64,000 nt of DNA from Erythrobacter sp. (GTDB lineage: Bacteria > Pseudomonadota > Alphaproteobacteria > Sphingomonadales > Sphingomonadaceae): contig JAILWQ010000001.1 in NCBI GenBank assembly GCA_025698865.1, positions 868,001 to 932,000 of the forward strand. The letters run 5' to 3'. Shown one piece after another: positions 9,230 through 17,801 of this stretch. Numbering within the stretch: the stretch's first letter is position 1; each line of letters opens with the position of its first letter. A program made the translations under genes and the position numbers. Below the pieces are notes generated by a model. The model searched no databases. It was not told the DNA's origin and saw only the letters and a program-made list of their open reading frames with translations.

Positions 9230-11013
9230 GGCTTCTCGCCGCTCTCGCCCTTGCCGGAACCGCCCTAGGAACGGCGCTGGTGCCTCTCGCCCCGGCTTTT
9301 GCGGCGCAGGAGACACCCGCCCCCCAAGTCTCCGACGCCGATCGCGCGCTGATCGCGCTCTACGAGGAATACTGGCACTGGCAGGTCGAACAATCGGGCG
9401 CGACCGAGCGACCGGACGGCTCGCTCGAGGCCGGGTCCACCATCGCTTCCACCGCGCCGCAAGCGGAGATGCGCCGCGCCGCCGATGCCGCGCGCTTCCG
9501 CGAGCGACTCGACGCGATCGACACCGCCGCGCTCTCTTCCGAGGAGCGGATCAACGCCGCCGTCCTGCGCAGCGTGCTGACCGAGCGGATCGAGGATGCG
9601 CGCTTTCGCGAATGGGAAATGCCGTTCGACAGCGACAGCAATTTCTGGAGCTACTGGGACGCACGCTCCGCCTTCCAGACGGTGGCCGAATACGAGAACT
9701 ACATCGCCCGGATGCGCGCTCTGCCCTCGCATTTCGACGAGCATATCGCCAATTCGCGCGCCGGTCTCGCGCGCGGCTTCAGCGTGCCGCGCGTGACGCT
9801 GACCGGACGCGACGCGTCGCTCGCCGCCTATGTCGTGGACGATCCGGAAGAGAGCCCGTTCTGGGACGCCTTCGAAGCGATGCCCGCCCGCATTCCGGCG
9901 GCCGAACAGGAGCGCCTGAAGCGCGAGGGCCGCGCTGCCATCGCCGAGGCGATCACCCCCGCCTATGCCGAATTGCTCGCCTTCGTGCGCGACGAATATG
10001 TGCCGAACGCGCGCGAGACCATCGCCGCCTACGACTTTCCGAACGGCCGCGAATATTACGCGCAGCAGATCCGCCAATACACCACGCTCGACCTCTCGGC
10101 CGACGAGATCCACGCCATCGGCCTTGCCGAAGTCGCGCGGATCGAGGAGGCCATGCGCGCCATCATGGCCGAGGTCGGCTTTTCCGGCACCATCGCCGAA
10201 TTCAACGAGAAGCTGCGGACCGACCCCCAATTCATCGCCGACACGCCGGACGAGCTGATGGGCGTTTCCTCCTACGTCGCCAAGCGCGTCGATGGACAGC
10301 TGGCGGACTATTTCGGCTTCCTGCCGCGCCGCCGCTACACGATCCGGCCGGTGCCCGACGCGATCGCGCCGTTCTACACCGCCGGTCGCGGCGGGCTCGA
10401 TTCGTGCATGATGAACACGCACGACCTGCCCTCGCGCCCGCTCTACAACATACCCGCCCTCACTCTGCACGAATGCGCGCCCGGCCACAGTTTTCAGGCC
10501 GCGTTCCAGCGCGAGCAGAGCGAGGTGCCGCGCTTCCGCCGCAACATCTATTTCTCCGGCATGGGCGAAGGCTGGGGGCTCTACACCGAGTTCCTGGGCG
10601 AGGAGATGGGCATCTACCGCACGCCCTACGAACGCTTCGGCCGGCTGAGCTACGAGATGTGGCGCGCCGCGCGGCTGGTGATCGACACCGGCATCCATTC
10701 CAAGGGGTGGAGCCGCGATCGGGCGATCGACTATCTCGCCAGCCGCACCGCCCTGTCACGCCACGAGGTCGGGACGGAGGTCGATCGCTACATCAGCTGG
10801 CCAGGACAGGCGCTCGCCTACAAGCTGGGCGAGATGCAGATCCGGCGCCTGCGCACCGAAGCCGAAAACCAGCTCAGCGAGCGGTTCGACATCCGCAAGT
10901 TCCACGATGTCGTGCTGTCGCTGGGTTCGGTGCCGCTGCCGAGCCTCGAGACGCGCATCCGCGAATTCATCGCCGATGGCGGTCAGGGCCTGCCCGGCGT
11001 CGCCTACGATTAA
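9226..11013 (+). CDS. secreted DUF885 family protein, putative metallopeptidase-like
   Basis: 595 residues with an N-terminal signal peptide (hydrophobic 3-23, probable cleavage after AFA near 25), so it is exported. The C-terminal half carries LHECAPGHSFQ with His415/Glu416 followed by a second His; this HE..xxH arrangement is the conserved core of DUF885 proteins, often described as zincin-like though poorly characterised. It is translationally coupled to the preceding carboxylase gene by ATGA overlap. Its TAA stop (11011-11013) shares the palindrome TTAA with the stop of the convergent transporter gene. Periplasmic peptide hydrolysis is a reasonable inference; no substrate can be named. 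Confidence 0.85.
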   Translation: MRLLAALALAGTALGTALVPLAPAFAAQETPAPQVSDADRALIALYEEYWHWQVEQSGATERPDGSLEAGSTIASTAPQAEMRRAADAARFRERLDAIDTAALSSEERINAAVLRSVLTERIEDARFREWEMPFDSDSNFWSYWDARSAFQTVAEYENYIARMRALPSHFDEHIANSRAGLARGFSVPRVTLTGRDASLAAYVVDDPEESPFWDAFEAMPARIPAAEQERLKREGRAAIAEAITPAYAELLAFVRDEYVPNARETIAAYDFPNGREYYAQQIRQYTTLDLSADEIHAIGLAEVARIEEAMRAIMAEVGFSGTIAEFNEKLRTDPQFIADTPDELMGVSSYVAKRVDGQLADYFGFLPRRRYTIRPVPDAIAPFYTAGRGGLDSCMMNTHDLPSRPLYNIPALTLHECAPGHSFQAAFQREQSEVPRFRRNIYFSGMGEGWGLYTEFLGEEMGIYRTPYERFGRLSYEMWRAARLVIDTGIHSKGWSRDRAIDYLASRTALSRHEVGTEVDRYISWPGQALAYKLGEMQIRRLRTEAENQLSERFDIRKFHDVVLSLGSVPLPSLETRIREFIADGGQGLPGVAYD

Positions 11014-12275
11014 TCGTCTTCGGGGATCGGGCCACCAAACAGCTCGCCCTTCTCGCTGAACATCACGAAGGCGAGGCTGAGCAATGCGGTTGCCAGCAGG
11101 GCGAGCGCCAGCGGGCGGGCCGTCCCGTCATAGGAATAGCCGATGAAGGCGCCCAGCGCCGCGCCGCTGGTCATGCGCAGGAACCCCTGCGCGCTCGAGG
11201 CCGCGCCCGCGATGTGGCGGAAGGGCTGCAAGGCGATCGAGCCGAAATTGGCGCCGATGAAGCCGAGCAGGCTCATGTTCGCGGCCATCAGCGGCACGAA
11301 GGTCCACAGCGTCTCGTCGGGCTGATTGGCGAAATAGAGCTGCGCCGCGGCCACCGCGACGAAGGCGAACATGGCGACATGGCTCACCCGGCGCGCGCCG
11401 TGCCGTTCGACGATGCGGCTATTCGACCAGTTGGCGATCGCCATGCAGCCCGCGCAGATCGCGAAGATCAGCGGGAAATCCTCGCCCGCGCCGAACGCCT
11501 CGCCGATCAGCTGCTGCGAGGAGTTGATGAAGCCGAACAACCCGCCGAAGACCAGCGCGCTGCCGAGCGTGTAGCCGATCGTCTCGCGCAGGGTCACCGC
11601 GCTCGTCCTGTTGCGCAGGATGGTGGGGACGTGGATGTCCTGCCGGTCGTCCTCGTGCAGGGTTTCGGGCAGGCGGGTGTAGACCCACAGCGTCATCACG
11701 CAGCCGAGCACAGCCATCGCGCCGAAAATCCAGCGCCAGTCGCCCATGATCTTCAACACGCCCTGCCCGATGCTCGGCGCAATCGCCGGGACGAGCAGGA
11801 AGATCACGAAGATAAGGCTCATCATCCGGGCCATCTTGTCGCCGCCTACTCGGTCACGGATGATCGCGGGCGGCAGGGCGATGATCCCGGCGGCAAAGAA
11901 GCCCTGCGCCGCGCGCAGGATCACCAGCGCATTGAAGCTGGTCGCGAGCGCGCAGGCTATCGAGAAGGCGATGTAGAAGAACAGCGCGGTGAACAGCACC
12001 GGACGCCGGCCGTAGCGGTCGGCGAAAGCGCCCGGCACCAGCGTGCCGAAGCCCGCGGCCAGCAGGTAGGCGCCAACCACGAACTGGCGCGAATTGCCCG
12101 TCGCGCCGAGATCACCGGCAACCGCGTTCAGGGCGGGCAGGATCGCGTCGATGCCGAAGGCGTTGCACGCCATCAGCAGCGCCATCATCCAGATCAGCTC
12201 GCGCTCGCCGATCTTGGGCCGGTGGGCGGTTTCCGCCTGGGGCCGCTCGCCGGCGGCCAGTTGTTCTGTTCGCAT
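11010..12275 (-). CDS. MFS multidrug efflux transporter, Bcr/CflA type
   Basis: 421 residues from the ATG at 12275; the open frame extends 14 codons further to a TTG at 12317, but that reading would leave only 23 bases to the divergent dinB start. About twelve hydrophobic segments are visible, with the A-loop motif GAFADRYGRRPV between helices 2 and 3 and the opening MALLMACNAFGIDAILPAL, typical of Bcr/CflA drug-proton antiporters. The family exports hydrophobic drugs such as bicyclomycin or chloramphenicol using the proton gradient; the substrate here is unknown. Its stop codon TAA (12-11010 on the minus strand) is formed from the same TTAA that ends the DUF885 gene. Confidence 0.88.
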   Translation of the reverse strand: MRTEQLAAGERPQAETAHRPKIGERELIWMMALLMACNAFGIDAILPALNAVAGDLGATGNSRQFVVGAYLLAAGFGTLVPGAFADRYGRRPVLFTALFFYIAFSIACALATSFNALVILRAAQGFFAAGIIALPPAIIRDRVGGDKMARMMSLIFVIFLLVPAIAPSIGQGVLKIMGDWRWIFGAMAVLGCVMTLWVYTRLPETLHEDDRQDIHVPTILRNRTSAVTLRETIGYTLGSALVFGGLFGFINSSQQLIGEAFGAGEDFPLIFAICAGCMAIANWSNSRIVERHGARRVSHVAMFAFVAVAAAQLYFANQPDETLWTFVPLMAANMSLLGFIGANFGSIALQPFRHIAGAASSAQGFLRMTSGAALGAFIGYSYDGTARPLALALLATALLSLAFVMFSEKGELFGGPIPEDD

Positions 12276-12340
12276 CTGCACAAAGCGGGAAGTGGCGACA
12301 AAGGTTCCGGTTTGCAACCTGGCGTATTATCTATTCCTGC

Positions 12341-13495
12341 ATGGACGATTGCGCTTCCGACAACGAATGCGGCCCGGGTCTGGGGGCGCAAGCTGCGCCG
12401 GACGAAGCCGACAGGCGCAAGATCATCCATGTCGACATGGACGCCTTCTTCGCCAGCGTCGAACAGCGCGACCACCCCGAACTGCGCGGGCTCCCGGTCG
12501 CGGTGGGCGGGTCGAGCGGGCGCGGCGTGGTCGCCGCCGCGAGTTACGAGGCGCGCCGCTTCGGAGTGAAGAGCGCCATGCCTTCCGTCACCGCCAAGCG
12601 GCTCTGCCCCGACCTCGTTTTCTGCAAGAGCCGCTTCGACGTCTATCGCGAGGTGTCCGACCAGATCCGGGCCATCTTCCGCCACCACACCGAGCTTGTC
12701 GAGCCGCTCAGCCTCGACGAAGCCTATCTCGACGTGACCGAGGACCGGCTCGGCATCGGATCGGCGACGCGCATCGCGCAGATGATCCGCCAGGAAATCC
12801 GCGCCAAGACCCAGCTGACCGCCAGCGCCGGGGTCAGCTACAACAAGTTCCTCGCCAAGCTCGCCAGCGACCAGAACAAGCCCGACGGCATCTGCGTGAT
12901 CCGGCCCGGAATGGGCGCGGCGTTCGTCCAGTCGCTGCCGATCCGCCGCTTCCACGGGATCGGCCCGAAGGCAGAGGAGAAATGCCGGCGGCTCGGCATC
13001 GAGACCGGCGCCGATCTCGCCGCGCGCGACCTGCCCTGGCTGACCGCGCATTTCGGCAGCTTCGGGGAATATCTCCACCGTGCGGCGCGGGGTATCGACC
13101 TGCGCCCGGTGCGTGCGTCGCGCACGCGCAAGTCGGTGGGCGGCGAGCGGACCTTCCACGAGGACCAGCACGCCGCCGATGAACTGCGCGAAACGCTGGA
13201 GCGGATCGTCGATATCGTGTGGGAGCGGATCGAACGGGCCGAGGCGCGTGGGCGCACGGTCACGCTCAAGCTCAAATACAACGATTTCACGATCAACACC
13301 CGCGCCCGGTCGGTCGCGCAGATGGTCGAGGACAAGGCGCATTTCGCCGCGATCGCGCGCGAATTGCTGGAAGAGCAGCTACCGTTGCCGCGCCCGATCC
13401 GGCTGATGGGCCTGACGCTGTCCTCGCTGGAAGGCGTGGCCAAGCTGTCGCGCCGGGAGAAGACCGCCCGCGCCGCACAGCTCGACCTGCTCTAG
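12341..13495 (+). CDS. dinB: DNA polymerase IV (Y-family translesion polymerase)
   Basis: 384 residues. Y-family catalytic residues are visible: DMDAFFASVE (Asp32, Asp34) and SLDEAYLD with Asp126/Glu127. A helix-hairpin-helix region (FHGIGPKAEEKC) and the little-finger domain follow. The protein ends in AQLDLL, a good match to the beta-clamp-binding pentapeptide placed at the extreme C-terminus as in other DinB proteins. A ~25-residue N-terminal extension precedes the first conserved strand, so a downstream start is possible, but no better ATG exists before the catalytic motif. No GTTC-N7-GTTC SOS box was found upstream. TAG stop shares CTAG (13492-13495) with the convergent Nudix gene. Confidence 0.95.
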   Translation: MDDCASDNECGPGLGAQAAPDEADRRKIIHVDMDAFFASVEQRDHPELRGLPVAVGGSSGRGVVAAASYEARRFGVKSAMPSVTAKRLCPDLVFCKSRFDVYREVSDQIRAIFRHHTELVEPLSLDEAYLDVTEDRLGIGSATRIAQMIRQEIRAKTQLTASAGVSYNKFLAKLASDQNKPDGICVIRPGMGAAFVQSLPIRRFHGIGPKAEEKCRRLGIETGADLAARDLPWLTAHFGSFGEYLHRAARGIDLRPVRASRTRKSVGGERTFHEDQHAADELRETLERIVDIVWERIERAEARGRTVTLKLKYNDFTINTRARSVAQMVEDKAHFAAIARELLEEQLPLPRPIRLMGLTLSSLEGVAKLSRREKTARAAQLDLL

Positions 13496-13959
13496 CGGCG
13501 CGATGACCACAGGGCGTGTCGCGCGCGAGTATGCGCGGTGATCGGTACGGGCAGCGAATGGGCCGGGAAGAAGCGCGCTTCGGCGATCTCGCGCCGGTCG
13601 GCCTCGGGTGCATCCCGCACGACGCAGGTGAATACATGCGCAGTGTGCGGCGAGCCGGAGATGGTCTCGGTCAGCTCGCCCAGTGCGCGCACGCCCTCCG
13701 CCCGGCAGCCGGTCTCCTCGCGCAACTCGCGAATGGCAGCGTCACGCGGGCTTTCGCCACGCGCAATACCACCGCCGGGAAGGAACCATCCTTCCGGCCC
13801 GTAGGTGTGCCGCACCAGGAGGATGCGATCCTCCATGTCCCGCGCGATCATCGTCGCACCGTGCAGCGGCTGTCCGCGCCAGATGCGCCAGCGGTGGCGC
13901 AACTTGTGCGCCACCGGTGCGATCGCGCGGAACAGCCACGCCGGAAGAAGGCTGCTCAC
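13492..13959 (-). CDS. Nudix hydrolase
   Basis: 155 residues. The full Nudix box fits at 63-85: Gly63, Glu69, then REL-REETG at 77-84 (GX5EX7REUXEEXGU). Such enzymes hydrolyse nucleoside diphosphates linked to another group, using divalent metal bound by the box glutamates. A basic N-terminal stretch (RAIAPVAHKLRHRWRIWRGQ) precedes the domain; this occurs in some sphingomonad Nudix proteins and may be an amphipathic helix. Substrate cannot be predicted; sanitising oxidised nucleotides would suit the dinB neighbour but that is only suggestive because the genes are convergent. Confidence 0.9.
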   Translation of the reverse strand: MSSLLPAWLFRAIAPVAHKLRHRWRIWRGQPLHGATMIARDMEDRILLVRHTYGPEGWFLPGGGIARGESPRDAAIRELREETGCRAEGVRALGELTETISGSPHTAHVFTCVVRDAPEADRREIAEARFFPAHSLPVPITAHTRARHALWSSRR

Positions 13960-13992
13960 GCCTGTGTCGACACCATCATCACTTGGCCGGGA

Positions 13993-14454
13993 TCACTTGG
14001 CGGTCTGGGCGAGGAACCAGATGCGCTCCTCGCATTCGTCGATCCATTCGTCGACCAGTCCGCTGGTGGCGTTGTCGTTGGCGCTCTCGGACGCTTCCTT
14101 CACCTCGACCAGCCGGTCGCGGAGCTTGCGGTTGTCGTCGCGCAGTTCGGCGACCATCGCGTCGGGCGAAAGGGTGACGTCGTCCTGGTCCTCGATCCTG
14201 GTGTGCTGTCCGACCGAGCCGATGGAAGTCAGCGTCATCTCGTCGTTCTTGCGCACGCGTTCGGCGATCACGTCGACCAGCGCCACGATCTGCTTCGCCT
14301 GCTCGTCGAACAGCAGGTGCAGGTCGCGGAAGCGCGGTCCCGCGACGTGCCAGTGGAAATTCTTGGTCTTGAGATAGAGCGCCAGATGGTCGGCCAGCGC
14401 GCCATTGAGAGCCGCGGCAAGGCCGGTCTTCGAATTGCTCTTCGTGTCGGTCAT
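13993..14454 (-). CDS. dps: Dps-family DNA-protecting ferritin-like protein
   Basis: 153 residues, the usual Dps size. The intersubunit ferroxidase signature is present: NFHWHVAGPRFRDLHLLFDEQ with His34, His46 and Asp50, followed by an acidic/helical partner segment (VDVIAERVR). Dps dodecamers bind DNA and oxidise ferrous iron with hydrogen peroxide, protecting DNA during oxidative stress or stationary phase. A strong ribosome-binding site (AGGAGG, nine bases before the ATG) supports start 14454 and high expression. A lysine/serine N-terminal tail (TDTKSNSK) could contact DNA. It follows the GDT1-like gene by 99 bases on the same strand and may have its own promoter there. Confidence 0.92.
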   Translation of the reverse strand: MTDTKSNSKTGLAAALNGALADHLALYLKTKNFHWHVAGPRFRDLHLLFDEQAKQIVALVDVIAERVRKNDEMTLTSIGSVGQHTRIEDQDDVTLSPDAMVAELRDDNRKLRDRLVEVKEASESANDNATSGLVDEWIDECEERIWFLAQTAK

Positions 14455-14553
14455 ATGTTTTGTCCTCCTGTTATAATCGGTTTCATTGAAGCAACGAGTG
14501 ATGAGCCTCGTGTTTCCGCAATTTCCGACGGGCTCTGTGATCGATACGCTCGA

Positions 14554-15093
14554 TCAACCAATCAGGCTTCGCGCCAAAAGGCCGACGATCGCCGCCGCCA
14601 CGAGAGCCAGTCCGCCGAGTGCCAATCGCAAGCGCCTGAGCGGCAAGGCATTCATCCCGCCCCGCCCGATCGCCAAGGCCGCCATCAATCCGGCAGCCGA
14701 ACCCAGCGCTCCGCCCGCCCCGGTCATCGCCGGCCCCGCGCTGCCCGCTGCCAGCGCGAACAGGACAAGGCGGGTGGCATCGCCGATCTGGCTCGCGACC
14801 AGCACCAGCGCCAGCGCGCCCAGCGAGCGGGTCGGCTCGGCCGGCTCGCGGATATCGCGCCGCCAGACCAGTTCGAGCGCCGCGAGAGCAAGCGCGATGG
14901 CCAGCAGCATGGTCTCCGCGCTGTCCGAAATCCCGGCGCCCACCACCTGCCCCGCCCACGCAGCGAGGAGCGCAGTCGCGACACCGCAGGACAGAGCCAC
15001 CCCCGCCAGCGGCACGCCGCCACCCGCGCGGTCGCGCAGAGAAGCGACGATCAGCTGATCGCGCGCGCCGATCCCGGCGAGAATGGCGGCCAC
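14554..15093 (-). CDS. small polytopic membrane protein, divergent GDT1/UPF0016-like
   Basis: About 179 residues and roughly five to six hydrophobic helices. Two related halves are suggested: GIGARDQL near the N-terminus and SQIGDATRLVLFALA in the second half, the latter resembling the E-x-G-D-(K/R)-(S/T) cation-binding motif of GDT1/TMEM165 transporters (Mn2+/Ca2+ export). The first motif has lost its acidic Glu-x-Gly-Asp pattern and the second has Gln for Glu, so transport activity is doubtful. The start is uncertain: the GTG at 15093 is the first conventional start codon after an in-frame stop, but hydrophobic residues extend seven codons upstream behind GGGGGAG. Family assignment is an inference from weak motif resemblance. 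Confidence 0.55.
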   Translation of the reverse strand: MAAILAGIGARDQLIVASLRDRAGGGVPLAGVALSCGVATALLAAWAGQVVGAGISDSAETMLLAIALALAALELVWRRDIREPAEPTRSLGALALVLVASQIGDATRLVLFALAAGSAGPAMTGAGGALGSAAGLMAALAIGRGGMNALPLRRLRLALGGLALVAAAIVGLLARSLIG

Positions 15094-15210
15094 CAGACCC
15101 AGGAAAAACGCTCCCCCGATCGCTCGTCTCCCTCAGGGCACCTATCGCCCTCTCGCCCTCACCGTGTTCAGGCCCGAACCGTTGTCCTGCCCCAAGCCCG
15201 GTCTGGATGC

Positions 15211-15240
15211 AAAAAGAGCCGCCATGGCGGCGGCTCTTTC
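15211..15240 (-). terminator. rho-independent (possibly bidirectional) terminator
   Basis: An 11-base perfect stem, AAAGAGCCGCC (15213-15223) with GGCGGCTCTTT (15229-15239), encloses a five-base loop. On the minus strand it is followed by a T run (the five A at 15211-15215), so it should end transcription of the small gene at 15266-15517, whose stop is 26 bases away. Because both arms end in A/T it may also work on the other strand, but no plus-strand gene lies just upstream. Confidence 0.85.
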
Positions 15241-15265
15241 GTGTTCTTAGTCTCGGGACGGTCTG

Positions 15266-15517
15266 TCAGGACGTCGCGGGCGCGGTCGAGGTGGCGGGCG
15301 GCCGGGTGTCGGTGCTGCCCGATTTCGCCTTCTGCTTGTCGACGGCCTTCTTCGCCAGATAGCCGCCGGCCCCGATCGCGAGCATCGCGGGAAGGCTCAG
15401 GCGACGCAGCAGCGTGGTCGCCGCCACACCCATCACTGCACCGCTGGCGCCGCTCACGCCGCTGGTCTGCTTGGCGATCTTGTCGCCGACAAAGGCTCCG
15501 ATTAGCTTGCCGATCAT
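15266..15517 (-). CDS. small hypothetical protein with central hydrophobic segment
   Basis: 83 residues from ATG 15517, preceded by AGGAGA. The N-terminus ([17 protein letters not shown]) could form an amphipathic helix; residues 24-55 are Ala/Gly/Leu-rich and may cross or dip into the membrane; the tail from 57 is basic and then Thr/Pro/Ser-rich. No family is recognised. A strong terminator just downstream and a clear ribosome-binding site argue that this is a real gene. It is divergent from serS, with 111 bases between the two starts. The open frame continues antisense into serS, but that part is a compositional shadow. Confidence 0.7.
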   Translation of the reverse strand: MIGKLIGAFVGDKIAKQTSGVSGASGAVMGVAATTLLRRLSLPAMLAIGAGGYLAKKAVDKQKAKSGSTDTRPPATSTAPATS

Positions 15518-15628
15518 ATTCGTATCTCCTTTTGCCCGATCAACGGCGGAACCGCGGCCGCGTTCCGCCGCCGGGTTCCAGCGCAGACGGGCTGGCAATC
15601 GCCGGGGCGAGCGGGCATAGCGCCGCCC

Positions 15629-16906
15629 ATGCACGATATCGCCTTCGTCCGTTCGAACCCGCAAGCTTTCGACGATGCCATGCGCGCGCGGGGAGGCGAG
15701 CCCGCCGCCGACCGCATCCTCGCCCTCGATGCCCGCCGGCGCGAAGCTCTGACCCAGGTCCAGCAGGCCCAGAGCCGCCGCAACGAGGCGTCCAAGGCGA
15801 TCGGTCAGGCGATGGCCAAGGGCGACAGGGACGCCGCCGAGGCCCTGAAGGCCGAGGTGGGCGAGTTGAAGACCACCATGCCCGCCATGGAAGAAACGGC
15901 GAAGGCGACCGAGGCCGAGCTCGAGGCGCTGCTTGCCATGCTCCCCAACCTCCCCGCCGCCGACGTGCCGCAGGGCGAGGACGAGGCCGGCAACGTCGAG
16001 GTCTCGCAATGGGGCGAAAAGCGCGACTTCGCTTTCGAGCCGAGGGAACACGCCGACATCGGCCCGGCGCTGGGCATGGATTTCGAGACCGGTGCGGCGC
16101 TGTCGGGCGCACGCTTCACCTTCCTGCGCGGCGACATTGCCCGGCTGCACCGTGCGCTCGCCCAGTTCATGCTCGACCGCCAGACGCGCGAGAACGGCTA
16201 CACCGAGTGCAATCCGCCGGTGCTGGTCAATGACGGCGCGATGTACGGCACCGACAAGCTGCCCAAGTTCGCGGACGACAGTTTCCGCACCACCGACGAT
16301 CGCTGGCTCGTGCCCACATCGGAAGTCCCATTGACCGCCTCGGTCGCCGACACGATCCTCGGCGACCTTGCCGAACCGATCCGGCTCGCCGCGCACACGC
16401 TGTGCTTCCGCTCCGAAGCCGGCTCGGCCGGGCGCGACACGCGCGGTTTCATTCGCCAGCACCAGTTCGAGAAGGTCGAGCTGGTCAGCATCTGCCGCCC
16501 TGAACACAGCGAGGCCGAGCACGAGCGCATGACCCGCTGCGCCGAGGGTGTTCTGGAAGCCCTCGAGCTGCCCTATCGCCGGATGCTGCTGTGCACCGGC
16601 GACATGGGCTTCGGCGCGCGCAAGACCTTCGATCTCGAGGTCTGGCTGCCCGGACAGGGCGCGTTCCGCGAGATCAGCTCCTGCTCCAACACCGGCGATT
16701 TCCAGGCGCGGCGGATGAATGCACGCTACCGCCCCGAAGGCGAGAAGAAGACCGCCTTCGTCCACACCCTCAACGGATCGGGACTGGCGGTCGGCCGCAC
16801 CCTGGTCGCGGTGATGGAGAGTTATCAGCAGGAGGACGGCAGCGTGGCCGTGCCCGAGGCGCTCGCCCCCTATATGGGCGGGATCACGAAGCTGGAGCCG
16901 CGTTGA
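15629..16906 (+). CDS. serS: seryl-tRNA synthetase
   Basis: 425 residues, normal for a bacterial SerRS. Residues 1-110 form the N-terminal tRNA-binding coiled coil (long heptad-like run from [23 protein letters not shown] onward). The class II core shows motif 2 in [26 protein letters not shown] and motif 3 near the end in [21 protein letters not shown]. It charges tRNA-Ser (and tRNA-Sec) with serine in the cytoplasm. The start ATG at 15629 is followed immediately by the conserved [11 protein letters not shown] opening. surE lies downstream on the same strand, separated by 117 bases that contain an inverted repeat pair. Confidence 0.97.
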   Translation: MHDIAFVRSNPQAFDDAMRARGGEPAADRILALDARRREALTQVQQAQSRRNEASKAIGQAMAKGDRDAAEALKAEVGELKTTMPAMEETAKATEAELEALLAMLPNLPAADVPQGEDEAGNVEVSQWGEKRDFAFEPREHADIGPALGMDFETGAALSGARFTFLRGDIARLHRALAQFMLDRQTRENGYTECNPPVLVNDGAMYGTDKLPKFADDSFRTTDDRWLVPTSEVPLTASVADTILGDLAEPIRLAAHTLCFRSEAGSAGRDTRGFIRQHQFEKVELVSICRPEHSEAEHERMTRCAEGVLEALELPYRRMLLCTGDMGFGARKTFDLEVWLPGQGAFREISSCSNTGDFQARRMNARYRPEGEKKTAFVHTLNGSGLAVGRTLVAVMESYQQEDGSVAVPEALAPYMGGITKLEPR

Positions 16907-16910
16907 AGTC

Positions 16911-17006
16911 CCGCTCGCCCTGAGCCTGTCGAAGGGCCGCCCTTCTTCAAGTGCTACAGCGCAATCAAAAGGAACTACGGTGCTTCGACAAGCTCAGCAC
17001 GAACGG
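16911..17006. repeat. inverted REP-like pair between serS and surE
   Basis: CTGAGCCTGTCGAAG at 16920-16934 and CTTCGACAAGCTCAG at 16983-16997 are reverse complements in 14 of 15 positions; flanking bases (CGCTCG and CGAACG) extend the symmetry. Together they could form an ~80-base hairpin in DNA or RNA. Sequences of this kind are familiar as short interspersed palindromic units in sphingomonad and Erythrobacter genomes, always between genes. Only this copy pair is seen in the window. It may act as an mRNA stabiliser or partial terminator between serS and surE; that is inference. Confidence 0.75.
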
Positions 17007-17023
17007 ATTATGGGACATTCCTC

Positions 17024-17788
17024 ATGAGAATCCTCCTCACCAATGACGACGGCGTGCATGCCCCCGGCCTCGAGGTGCTGGAGGGAATCGCGCGGCAATT
17101 CACGGACGATATCTGGATCTGCGCCCCGGACGAGGAACAGTCGGGCATGGGCCACGCGCTCACGCTCACCCGCCCCGTGCGGTTGAGAAAGCATGGCGAG
17201 CGGAAATTCTCGGTCACTGGCACGCCGACCGATTCGGTGACGATGGGCCTGCGCAAGATCGTCGACGCCGCGCCCGACGTGATCCTCTCGGGCGTCAATC
17301 GCGGCGCCAATCTGGGCGACGACGTCACCTATTCCGGCACCGTCTCCGCCGCGATCGAGGGAGCGCTGGCGGGTATCCGCTCGATCGCCTTCAGCCAGGT
17401 GACCCGCCGCGACGGCGATGCCGATGCCGACACTTTCGACGCGGCGCGCGGCTGGGGCGCAAAGGTGCTCGCCCCGCTGCTCGATGCGCCGCTGCCCGAG
17501 CGCACGCTGGTCAATGTCAACTTCCCCCCGCGCGCCGCAGCCGATGTCAAAGGCATCCGTGCCGTGCGGCAGGGCTTCCACGATTATTCGCGCGGCACGG
17601 TGGTCGAGGGGCGCGATCCGCGCGGTTTCCGCTATTACTGGTTCGGCCTGCAGGCGATCGAGCACACGCTCGACCACGGCACCGATCTGGAGGCGATCGA
17701 CGAGGGTTTCGTCTCGGTCACGCCGCTCCAGCTCGATCTCACCCATCACAGCTCGCTCGGCGCGCTTGCGGAACGCTACGAAGCGTGA
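17024..17788 (+). CDS. surE: 5'/3'-nucleotidase SurE
   Basis: 254 residues. The hallmark N-terminus MRILLTNDDGVHAPGL carries the metal-binding Asp8-Asp9, and SGVNRGANLGDD is the second conserved active-site block. SurE removes phosphate from nucleoside monophosphates and short polyphosphates and is a stationary-phase survival factor. The ATG at 17024 begins exactly at the conserved strand. A K+ channel gene begins 13 bases after the stop and is probably cotranscribed. In many alphaproteobacteria surE is near pcm and serS; serS is here, pcm is not. Confidence 0.96.
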   Translation: MRILLTNDDGVHAPGLEVLEGIARQFTDDIWICAPDEEQSGMGHALTLTRPVRLRKHGERKFSVTGTPTDSVTMGLRKIVDAAPDVILSGVNRGANLGDDVTYSGTVSAAIEGALAGIRSIAFSQVTRRDGDADADTFDAARGWGAKVLAPLLDAPLPERTLVNVNFPPRAAADVKGIRAVRQGFHDYSRGTVVEGRDPRGFRYYWFGLQAIEHTLDHGTDLEAIDEGFVSVTPLQLDLTHHSSLGALAERYEA

Positions 17789-17801
17789 AAGACCGCCCGC
17801 G

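Noticed and set aside
12250-12340. SOS/LexA box in the dinB leader
   Set aside because: Several GTTC words occur (two of them one base apart), but none has the GTTC-N7-GTTC spacing used by alphaproteobacterial LexA.
9222-12569. A plus-strand open frame of more than 1100 codons across the DUF885 gene, the MFS gene and the start of dinB
   Set aside because: It is out of frame with DUF885 and dinB and antisense to the MFS gene, and its translation is Arg/Pro/Ala-rich without motifs.
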